NCBI GenBank assembly: GCA_022749755.1
Contig: CM040448.1
Span: forward strand, 11,902,481-11,966,480
Source: Azadirachta indica
Taxonomy: Eukaryota; Streptophyta; Magnoliopsida; Sapindales; Meliaceae
Reading direction: 5' to 3'
Length of the DNA stretch: 64,000 nucleotides
Position 1 is the stretch's first letter. Each line of letters begins with the position of its first letter. Below are positions 27,076-46,300 of the stretch, piece by piece. A program made the translations under genes and the position numbers. The notes under the pieces were generated by a model. That model did no database searches. It saw nothing but the letters and a program-made list of their open reading frames with translations, and was not told the DNA's origin.

Positions 27076-27543
27076 GCTGGTACGCTGTCATTATATCAAA
27101 CACATTTAAGAGAAAACTTGGGGTTTTAACCTTTTAATGGGTAAGTCATAAGTGAACTAACATTGCAGAAATTATTTTATAATTAATTAATTGCATACAT
27201 AGGGTAAAAAGAAAAGGATGTGACACCTAGCTAGCTAGACTTCAACCCAATCTACAAGTGTTGTTGTCTTGTGTGGTTGAAACTTGCAAGCTTTTATAAT
27301 CATAAACTTTTTGTGAGTGAAAAAATTAAATTGAACTGATGGTACATGGTAGGGAAATTTGTTCACTACTAGAATATTAATTTGAGTTTACCTTTTCTTT
27401 CTTTTAATAAGATATACCAAAAAAATTAAAGCTAACAAGTTGAAAGGCCGAAAGGGAGAATCATGAGATTATCAGAATTTATTCTTGGCTTCTCCACTCG
27501 CAATTAATCACTGTATGTACGTCTTAGTAAGTTCCATATGGGT

Positions 27544-27571
27544 GGTTTATTTATTTATTTATTTATTTTTA
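27544..27571. repeat. (TTTA)n microsatellite
   Basis: About six tandem TTTA units. Confidence 0.8.
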
Positions 27572-28488
27572 TCTTACTTCAACATTTTATAAATTATTGA
27601 TCACTTGTAAACAAAGGCGGCCAGAATTAATTAATTTCCGTAAACAATAAGTGATCTCAATTAATTTCAACAGTTTCATACATATTTCTTAAGAAAATAC
27701 TGACATAAATAAATAATATTTGTTTTCCTTAAGTGAATTAAATAATGAAAATTAAGTAAATGGAAGGAATTTGTCATTTTATATACAAGTAATTTAGAAA
27801 TGATTTTCTTGGAAAATTTGTCTTTTTGAAGGTAAAGGAAAATGATATATATTGCAGTACTAGTACAAGGAAAAATATACGAATGCGAAAGTGCTATATA
27901 TATAGAGAGAGTGAGATTCAAAAAAATACACTAATATAATGTCAAGGAAATAATTAATGTATACAGCCCTATCGTTTTCAATGTGAAAAGATGAATATTG
28001 GATGTCCAGCCAATGAATTTGCCATAAGCAATTATATTATAACGTTAAAAAGGACAATTAACAAATAAAATTATTATTATTATTTATTATTGCATGTATA
28101 CATAACCCAAATAAAATTTTTAAAAATTTATTTAGCTAGCAGGAGAACTCCATCAATTCATGAAATGATCATCTTAATCAGTTAAAAAATTCGAAAAGAT
28201 TCAAATATATACTCCATATATAATTCATGCGTTTAAACATCCAAAATGTCAAAGAAATTAATTTCTTGCTGATATCATATTTATGTATCAACAATTAATA
28301 TATTGTAAAAGCCTTATAAGAAAGATTTCTTCAACATCCTGAAGAAGCAACGTGGACATATGAACTAAGCATCAATATATCGCTATTTTGATTGAGAACA
28401 TACAATAAAATGTTAAAATCTTCATCAAGACTTCAATTTTTGTTTAAGGGGTCATCATTGGTATCCATAAATTAATAATCCAATCTTA

Positions 28489-28509
28489 TATATATATATA
28501 TATATATAT
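28489..28509. repeat. (TA)n microsatellite
   Basis: Pure TA run in intergenic DNA. Confidence 0.85.
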
Positions 28510-29459
28510 CATAGACTTAAAAAATTACCTTATTCTATGTATACGTACGCATGCGTAAGACGGGTCAAAATGATTAATGGGAAAGACTTCATTTCTTGTT
28601 GAAAGATTGATCGAATCAAAGAAGACAAGACTCACAAACTTTTTCTTATATTAAACCATATAATTAATATTAATTTTCTTGGTAAAATCATATGCAAGAA
28701 GACTCACCAAAGAAAGTAAATTAAATTAACCCGAATAAAAAATTACATGGTTGGCAAATGTGCCCACAATTCCATTAGGGTTTGATATAGATGCATATAT
28801 AGTTTAAAGAAACTGAAATGTATATCGAACAAGTACTTGGGAAGATCATCGTGGTATTTATTTATTAATATATAATTAATTCCTTAATCAAACCAATTTT
28901 ACCAATTTTATTGGCTCTAGTGGCTTAATTAACCAATGTGTATTGGATGCTACACATTTGCACTTTACAGCTAGTAAGCAATATTCTGAAGTCATCCCAA
29001 GTAAGCACGCCTTGTAGTTAAGCTCCCCTGAGGAGTTTAATTAATTGATTAATTAACAAATAAATATATATAGGCACCATTTAATTTATAATTAAGCTTC
29101 CTTACTACACATCTTAAGTTGTTCCACATTATATGATCTTTAATCTATGAATATGATGAAAAGAATATATAAATAATATAAGTTGAGGTCGAGCCACAAA
29201 GTTAATATCATATCATTTACTTTATCTCTTTTTTTATAAAGTAACTGTTTATTTATTTAGGTAAGCTTTGGCTAAGCAATATATTGTAAAAACAATTGAT
29301 TGGAAAAGGAAAGCCTTTTTAGAAAATTAATTTAATAAGTAGAAAGAATGTGAAGGTTAAACAATCACATAGAGCTAGGCAGTACGAGAAGATCATCAAT
29401 GGTTCCCTTATTGTTTTGCTATTAATTTTTCAACCCAAAACACATCTACCGAAAGTTAG

Positions 29460-30775
29460 AGTATGTCGATCTATATATCTAGTATCTTTTCCGTACTTTG
29501 CCAATGTGGGATTTATTTAGGGTGTCACATACACCTCCTTTAGGGACTCAACGTCCTTACTGAGGTTTGCCCCATCATTGCTTAAGAGGACACATGAAGT
29601 AGCTTTGATACCAACTGTAACAGCCTAACTCACCAAAAATATTGTTCGCTTTGGGCACACAGCCCATCACGATTTTATTTTCGGACTTTTTAAGTTAAGG
29701 TTTGCCCCACCATCGCTCCAAAAGACACGCAAAGTGGTTATGATACCAACCATAACAGTCTAACTCACCAAAAATATTGTTCGCTTTAGGTGCACAGCCC
29801 ATCATGATTTTATTTTCAAGCTTTTTAAACTAAAACACATCTATTGCGGGTTGAAGCATGTCGATATATATACCTAACATTTCTCTCGTGCTTCGCTCCA
29901 AATAACACGCGAAATGGTTATAATACTATTTGTAACAGCTCAGTTCACCAGAGATATTGTTTGCTTTGAGCACACATCTCGTCACGATTTTATTTTCAGG
30001 CTTTTCAACCCAAAACGCGTCTACTAGAGGTTGGAACATGTCGATCTATATACTTAGCATCTTTCCTGTGCTTTGCCGATATAGGATGGTTTGCCCCACC
30101 ATTGCTCAAGAGGATATGCAGAGTCAGTGTCAGCATCTTTCTCGTGTTTTGCCGACTTAAGAAGACATGCAGATGGTTTGTCCCACCACCGCTCAAGAGA
30201 ACATGCAGAGCCAGTGTCCTTGCTGAGGTTTACCTTTGTCCCACTATCGTTCAAAAGGACATGCGGAGCCAGAGTCCTTGCTGATGTTTGCCTTTGTCCC
30301 ACCATCACTCAAGAGGATATGCGGAGCCACTGTCCTTGCTAAGGTTTGCCTTTGCCCCAACATCGATTAAGAGGATACGTGAAGTAGTTCTAATACTAAC
30401 TGTAACAGCCAAACCCATTAAAAATATCGTCCGCTTTGAGCACACAACTCGTCAAGATTTTGTTTTTGAGCTTTTCAACATGTTTTCGGCTTTTCAAGCC
30501 AAAATGCATCTATTGAGGGTTGGAACATACCTTTGCCTCACCATTGCTCAAGAGGACACGCGGAGTAGCTACGATACTAATTGTAACAGTTCAATCCATT
30601 AGAATATTATTTACTTTGGGCACACAGTTGGTCATGGTTTTGTTTTCGAACTTTTCAACCCATTTTTGGGCTTTTCAATTCAAAATGCGTCTACTAGGGG
30701 TTGGAGCATATCGATCTACATACCGAACATCTCTCCCTTACTTTATTGATGTGGGATTTACTTAGGGTGTCACAA
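29460..30775 (+). repeat. Array of LTR/TRIM-derived repeat modules
   Basis: Five diverged copies of a module beginning TGTAACAG(C/T)(C/T) lie at about 29616, 29751, 29931, 30401 and 30582. Each is followed by an ATATTGTTCGCTTTGGGCACA-like block and a CACGATTTTATTTTC block. A second word, CCATCGCTCAAGAGGACATGC or a variant, occurs about nine times, partly as a roughly 60-bp tandem subarray at 30090-30370. Both outer edges carry GTGGGATTTA(T/C)TTAGGGTGTCACA (around 29509 and 30750). These words resemble, from memory, the widespread small plant LTR that begins TGTAACAGCC and ends near ATGTGGGATC-TCACA. No coding sequence. Confidence 0.65.
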
Positions 30776-31568
30776 TAAAAATTATAAAACTAAGCAACTA
30801 ATGGCATGATATTGATGCTAATTATGTCATATAAAAGAGAACCAATTAAGGGTATGTTTGGTAATATTAATTAACATTGCACATTAGATTAAATATTTTA
30901 TCTATATGTTTTAAGTAGTAACGTAAACTAAGTTGTAATTAAAATAACATTTAAATATATATTATATGTATTCAAAATTAAACTTTATGTTTTGTTTTGT
31001 GCAATATACTACAACATATTTGCAAGCAGGTTTATTTGATTGAGATGATAAAATTTGAGGGCTTCAATTATTATTACTACAAACTTTTGATGATGATGAT
31101 GTATCATAAACATGATTGGAAATGTCTGAAATGAATAAAAAAATAAGGGAGGAGGGAGTGGGAGTGGAATGCCGACTCACAATAATAATAATAATAACAA
31201 TTAGCTCTTTGTATGTCAATTGAGTGGGTATCTTGTTTAATTTCTTAATCAAACAAAGCAGTGGCATGATATTATATCATTACGATAGAGAAGAAAGTGA
31301 TTGTTACATATCTCCTTTTTTTCTTTTTTTTTTTATTTTATTGGTCACCAATGAGTCCATAGAACGCCAATTTGTGTTGTACTCTTTACCTACCTACCAT
31401 TGTCGTCTATACTATGGATTTAAAGTGCATTGCAAGAAATAATGATTTGTTACATTAATATTTCACATGACAATTGTGTTTTGTAACTGGTGAAAAATCA
31501 GTTTTATTAATTATTCATAACATCTATTTGGCCAGACATTCGACAGGCTTCCCTTAATTTTTCATTTC

Positions 31569-31612
31569 CATATATATATATATATATATATAATATAATA
31601 TAATATAATATA
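31569..31612. repeat. (TA)n plus (TAATA)n microsatellite
   Basis: A TA run passes directly into tandem AATAT units. Confidence 0.85.
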
Positions 31613-32442
31613 ATTAACCTGCAAATTACTATTGGAAAAGCACAAGAACTAAATGCTATAATTTTCCTCAAACCCTAGTTTTATGAACTGAACTAGATGG
31701 CACCCCCCATTAACAGAGCTTGCTAACATAATAGATGAATGGCATTATATCCTCTCCCCTTCACTACTCCAATCGTATGTATGCAGTTGGGAGTACCCAA
31801 TTCAAAATAAGTTGATAAGTTTGTTTCCAGCATCCACAAGCAAAGTATGTCACATTTTCAAGGAACAAGATAAAAGAAAAGACCAATATGAATATGCAAT
31901 GCAGACATAACCATACCAATGCAATTTTCATTTAACAGACAAAGTCTGAGAAGACAAGAAGAACATAGCAGATTTTATGTCCATAACATGTCACTTACAT
32001 CCAGGCGAAGAAGATTATAATGATATGTCCATGGAACAACCACGAAAATGATAGGCTAAAATGAGATATATGCAAAATTTAATATATTAGAGAGAATATG
32101 CATCTAGATATATATAAATGAAAGAAAAATCTTTTCAAAAGATTAAAAGAACAGAAAAGACAAACAGGTGACCTGGTGCAATGGATGCCATTCTTCTATG
32201 GATGATCTTATGACACGGGATAGGCAAATCTATTGTTAATTAGATTCAGGTCCATTTTTCTTTTGTCATAAGCTGATCAGCATGGACAACAAGCATTGCA
32301 AGCGCATTTCAACCTATATTTGTCAAATTAAAACCACATCAAATCAGGTTGAATGTTTTCTTCAAACCACATAGGAATCTGATTGTGACACAGGTGGAAG
32401 AATTAAGTAGGAAGCTGTACAGGCAGATGTGTCATAAGTGAG

Positions 32443-32443
32443 A

Positions 32444-32473
<30 letters not shown>
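32443..32473. repeat. (ATACAT)n microsatellite
   Basis: About five hexanucleotide units close to the 3' end of the kinase gene, probably in or near its 3' untranslated region. Confidence 0.85.
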
Positions 32474-32476
<3 letters not shown>

Positions 32477-32520
32477 TGTATATGTATATATATGTGCATT
32501 TAAGTAACCATGCAAATTCG

Positions 32521-40807
<8,287 letters not shown>

Positions 40808-41197
40808 TGATTTCTGTTATCTTGTTCATTGCATTATCATTAATCAAAATTGCAGATATACAAAATCATTCTTTTCTCACTTTAATGCAGCGACACAAAA
40901 TCATTATCTTTTTTCATTGCTTTTTTTTTTTCCACTTTTACAAAACGGAAATTGAATATGGAAGTTTCGAGAGAGAGAAGGAAAGGGAAGAGGAGAGAGA
41001 GTTTGTGACGTTTTCGCGGGAATTGAGGGTTTGAGGGTGACACGTACCGAATGAACAAGAAATGATAAGTCGTTATTGAGAAGGAGACGAGATTTGATTT
41101 GTATTCTGTTTTGAAACGTGCATGCATGCCGCGAACCATGTAATGTAACGTTGGATGCAGTCAAACACCCCCGCGGTTAATAGAACCACCTCCTGAA

Positions 41198-41232
41198 TTG
41201 GGCCGAGTAGGCCCAATTGCTTCGGCCCATTG
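41198..41232. promoter_or_regulatory. Palindromic GGCCCA (site II-type) cluster
   Basis: TTGGGCC and GGCCCAA form an inverted pair separated by five bases, and a third GGCCCATT follows. GGCCCA/TGGGCC words are the plant site II elements bound by TCP factors in many housekeeping promoters. The cluster is about 390 bases upstream of the kinase ATG. Regulatory function is inferred. Confidence 0.45.
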
Positions 41233-41511
41233 TTGGATCTGTGTCTAGATTATCCATACAGTTCGAAGGATATGTTTAGAGGATGCATTTGATTATATTG
41301 AATTATAACATAATGAATTAAATGTTACTACAATAAATCGTGCTAGATAAAATTTAATATAATATTATATTTGATGTGGTTATATAATAATATATTAATT
41401 ATATAAAATTTATTTTTGTTAGTTAATTATAATTATTTTTTTTAATTAATAATTAAATAATTTTAAAAAGGATTAATCATAGTTGAACTTCTATTTTTTT
41501 TAAAATTAATA

Positions 41512-41803
41512 TTAGCTAGACTCCAAAATCAAAATATTTATTAATAACACCCCTTCTATTACTTTTTTCAGCTAATATCCCATTATCTCTTATATTTTTT
41601 GTAATATTTTATTACTTTTTGAGTTTCGATTTTGTCCTTTAATATTTTTAATATTTTCAATTTTATCATTTGTAAATTAATTGAATTGAAAAGCAAAATT
41701 GACCAAAAAAAAAGAATCAAGGGTGATGGGATACTAGAAAAAATATAAGAGAAAATGGAGTATTAATAAAAAAAACATGGAATGATGGGCATTCCCCAGA
41801 GAT
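41512..41803. repeat. Imperfect inverted repeat (foldback)
   Basis: The left arm around 41560-41612 (CCCATTATCTCTTATATTTTTT in its core) pairs with the right arm around 41728-41790 (AAAAAATATAAGAGAAAATGG), with a spacer of about 120 bases. It could be a decayed MITE; no target duplication was found. Confidence 0.4.
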
Positions 41804-42695
41804 TAATTATAATAAACAATCAAATAAATTTTAAATCTATTGAACACCAAGGAAAAAAATAATAGTAATAGAACATCTTGACAGTTGATGTTTTTTTTTT
41901 AAGTTCAATAAGGTAATAAACTATGATACATAAAAAATAAATTTGAAGTTGAAGCTTTTTGAAAAAATTCTCCATAACTTCCTTTTACTACTCTTCCTTT
42001 TCGTAATTCATCTATCTGGTTGGTTTATAATATATTTGTTGTAACAGAAAACCCCCTAGATTTAGGAGAGAACTTTAACAAATTTATCTTCATAACTCAT
42101 AAAACTTGCAAATTTATAAGAGAAAACTATCACAATAATATAACTAAACAAAAAATTAAAAAAAAAGACAAATGAAGGTGACAAACGAGGTAGAGAGGAA
42201 GGGAAGAAAAGAGAAGGTTCAAGATAACTTTGGTTTTTAGATTTAGGTTTAAGTTGTTTTTAAATTAATTTTTACAAAATATTTTTAAATTAATTTATTT
42301 TATTATTTTTTTAATAAAATAAGTGTTATATCTTTACATATTAAAAAATTTATTTTTAATTTTTATTATTAGAACATAAAGATTATTATACCCTTTCAAT
42401 GACTAATAATAATAAAAAAAATTAAAATGAGTGTTTTTGACAAATATTTTGAGTTTGAAAAACTATTTAACAATAATATTAAAAAATAGAAATTCAACTG
42501 TTTTTAACCTTTTAAAAAATTATTATTTAAAAAAATAAATTAAAGTAGTATAATTCAAACATTACCTAAAAAAAAGACGAGTCAAATTTGAAAAATTTAT
42601 ATTCTATTACTTTTAATTTTTATACCGTTTAATTTCTATACTAAATATTGAATAAAAAAAATTTGTCATGAATGGTATAATGGTGAAGTCGAGAT

Positions 42696-43168
42696 TAGGG
42701 GTGGATAGATTCAGATTCGATTCGATTTTTATTAAAATTGAACCTAACTTAAATGTATATACTATAGAATCGAACCGATTTAATTCAAAGTAATTAATTC
42801 AATTTAGTTTGGTTTTGAAGCTTTTTATTTTGATTTTACTTCAATTTTAGTTTTAATAAATTTATTAATATTATCATTTAAATCTCTAATTTATTATAAA
42901 ATTACAGAACAAGTAAAATTTTTAAAAATATGAATATTAATTTTTTTTTAAATTTATAAAAATAATTATTTTATTTATAAATTTTAAAATAATTAAATAT
43001 TTAAAAGATATTTTACATTTTGATTCAGTCGGTTTTAATTTTAACCCAATCCAAACCGAACCAATTGAATTCAAGCCGATGTAAAATCAAACTTATTTTA
43101 TAAACGAATCGAATCAAAGTATTCGATTCATTCGGCTCAATTCAGTTAGTCATTTTTACCCAGACCTA
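42696..43168. mobile_element. hAT-like MITE upstream of the MIP gene
   Basis: The left end TAGGGGTGGATAGATTC and the reverse-strand right end TAGGTCTGGGTA are related inverted ends. The interior is full of GATTCGATTCG and GAATCGAACCG words, as in short plant hAT elements. The 8-base flanks (GTCGAGAT and GTGCAGAC) agree at 5 of 8, a decayed target duplication at best. It lies about 150 bases upstream of the MIP start codon. Confidence 0.5.
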
Positions 43169-43315
43169 GTGCAGACCCGCTTCTCAAACACGTCCAAAAT
43201 TTGCGTGAGAATGGACCAAATAACCCGAACCTAGTCCGACGTTTCAAAAGCTCTCCTCGCACGCGCTAAACGTTCACAGCGCCACCGCCAACCGTAACTG
43301 CGCACGACCAAAAAC

Positions 43316-46300
43316 ATGTGGACCCTAATACGTAGAACCGCCCCGTTCCTCGGTCACAAATCATCCTATTCGGATCTTTCAACGACCCGCAATCTATACA
43401 CCGGGGCCGTAGACGGAGCCCCCACCGGTCTCTACGGCTTTCACCACTTGAAGTCCCCCAAAGGCTTTAAACGTTTCGTCGATGAAGCTATCGAGAGGTT
43501 CACTACAAATATGTAGACATATGTTTATAGCTGAATTTTGAAGCTTTTGGCCTGCTTAAAGATAAATTTTTTAAATTTGTCCTCACTGTTGAAACTGAGA
43601 TTACGAGAGAAGAAAAATATGTATATAACCACTCCTAGGCAGCTGAATATTTGATATTTCTGTTATTTTCATTACTGAACTTGAATTTTTTATACAGAGA
43701 AGTGGATTGTCACATAAAATTTTTTAAATTTATTTTTGCTCTTGTGCTTTTTGGAAGTTCAGAAAATGTGAGAACATTGAATAAGTTACATTTCTGTGCA
43801 GCAGAAACATTACATTTGTCTTATTCTAGTTTGTTGTTTGTTTGGTTTCTGAGAATATCTTTTTAAAATTAATTCACTTTTATTGATTGAGCTTTATGAA
43901 CTACCATAATTATAGTTCAGTTAAATTTATTCTTATTTGTTAAAAAATAATGGTGCAAAGAAGGTTAAGTTGTCCTTTAGTGAGCATTTCCTAGAAATTT
44001 ATTACCAATTATTTTACACAATCTTCATTGTTGCTTTTTCGTTCTCATTTTTGTTATTGATATTTTTACGTAAATTTATTCTATCAGATCTAGGGAACTG
44101 GTTACTTATATATCTGAGATGCCTTCTTCTTCAGAAACTATCCGAGCAATGGATGAGATTTCGGATGCGGTCGGTTTAGTTTTCTCTCCTTTTTTTCCCC
44201 TTTGCTGTATTCATTTTTGCTCTTCGTTAGTTAATTCTTCCGTCAAGAGAACATCAAGTAATCCAAGTGTTTGATTTGTTAGGTCTGTTCAGTGTTGATT
44301 CTGCAGAACTCTGTAGACAAACTCATCCTGATAGGTTGTTATCTAAGTTTTGCTTTTCTTCTTTCGCTTTATAAATGTGATATTTTATTTTTCAAATACC
44401 AACGCTCATTATTCTTACATTTTTATATTATAATTTCTTTCTGACTGGATCAGAGAATTTGTTGAGGAGGCTAATAAGGCATCAATGAGAATCAATGAAT
44501 ATCTACATGTGAGGTGACCGGTGATCATTTAGCTTCCAATTTTTCTTGATCACTTCTTGCACGCATTTGTTTCTTCCTAATCAGAGACTAGTTTACTATA
44601 GTTATTATTATTATTTTTATGTTGCATTATCTGTGCACATATATTCCAATGAGGACAAAATGATAGTTATTGCCCATCAAAGGGGATAAGAATGTGAACC
44701 AAACTACAGAACTAACTGCTATGAAGAATGATAACCTGGCATGCTGTGAAAATAGGATAGTTTGTCACAACAATATATCCTAATGTGAGGCTGCATGGAC
44801 TATGGTTCCTTGGTTGAGTATATAATTGCAGTAAAGTAGAATAAAATATCAATTATCTGCAACAAGAACTGGAACAGAAGAGCTTGCGTTGACATTGCAT
44901 TTTGATACATATAGCCAAGGATCAAGGAAGGCCGAGAAAAGGTTGATTTTGAGTAGTGTTTTAAATTGTAATCATACAAGTTAAATTTTGGTAAATTTGT
45001 TGCTATAATAAATTTCTTATGGAACTTTATTATGGGTTCTGTTGAAGTCCATGAAAATTTGTTAAACTCTTATGCAATCTGCCGTGGATCTGATTAGAAA
45101 TATAGTCTGTAGAGTGGTTTTGTACTTTTTTAGATGAACCTCTATGAATTCACAAGCTGTAGTTTTGTAATTTTGTTGGTATGGTTGTTTGCTGGCATAC
45201 AGTATCTCAATACAAATCATACTCTATATGATGCTGTGAAGAAAGCAGAGCAAGATGGGCATTTGCTGTCCAAGGAAGCTCATAGGGCTGCAAGTCACCT
45301 ACGCATTGACTTTGAAAAGGGCGGAATTCATCTCTGTCCTGGTATTTATTTATTTCTATGAACTTTCAATTCTGTCAACGGAAAATTTTCCACTTTCAGA
45401 AAGTAAATATCTTCTTTGTCCTGCAGAAAAACTAGATCGAGTAAATCAGCTAAATATAGATATTTTTCAGCTGTGCAGGGAGTAAGTAGATTGTGTCTTC
45501 CACCGATATTTCCTTTTCTAGTTTCAGTAACATATATAATTAATAAATTATGTCTAAATTGTTAATTAATTGATTGTCATTCTTATTGTGCATGCAATCG
45601 GTGTAAGTTAGGTTCGGTCAAAACATTGTAAATGATCCAGGTCATGTGGATATATTTCCGGCATCACGCATGCCAAAACACATACACCATCTCCTTAAGC
45701 CCATTTATCGATTGACATCCAGAACATCAACGGAATCGTTAAGATGGAACAACATGAAAGAAAAAGGATTTCGCATAACAACTGAGCCACGGATTTTACA
45801 GTCAGTTCTGCAATGGACATCAGATGATGAGGTATCTTCAAACTTTTGTTTGCAAATATCTAGTAGTCTTGTTTTCAACATTCTAGAAAACTTGATTTTG
45901 GACAGTAGCTCTAAGCTTAGTATATGTTGATCCTGGCTACGAGCTTGATACTTTTTACTTTTACAATTGTCATCTCAAATGAATTTGCTAGCTAAGGCAA
46001 TTAGGATTTCATTCAGAAAACAAAGGGATATGAGACATTTAAATTGTGCATCATTTAAATTTGTTTTCCATTGCAGTTGTGTAGAATTCCTTAAGCCTTT
46101 TTTGCTCCTTATTTTGTTCTCTTTTCTGCAGGTCAGGAAAATGGCGTATGTTCAAGGGAACTCTGTCCCTCATGCTAATCATGAAGTTCTTGATAAGCTT
46201 ATAGCCGCCCGTCATGAACTTGCTCAGGTTGCTAATTATCATGAGTCTGAAATTTATGCATAATACTATGAGATATTTGGATATTTAAAGATAATAGTTT

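Larger units (their letters stand above)
26558..32520. other. Intergenic region between MYB and IRE-type kinase
   Basis: Six kilobases with MYB 3' sequence, a GCTAA pentanucleotide array, AT-rich DNA with several microsatellites, and a repeat array at 29460-30775. The open frames at 29957-30765 lie inside the repeat array and are not genes. No other coding sequence is seen. Confidence 0.65.
40808..43315. other. Divergent spacer between IRE-type kinase and MIP genes
   Basis: The kinase 5' region (about 40808-41260) is followed by AT-rich DNA with a foldback repeat and a hAT-like MITE. The two genes are transcribed away from each other. No gene is seen. Confidence 0.65.

Noticed and set aside
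29957..30765. Several Cys/His-rich open frames on both strands
   Set aside because: They share repeated peptides because they lie in the LTR-derived repeat array. They have no start context or homology and are repeat translations.
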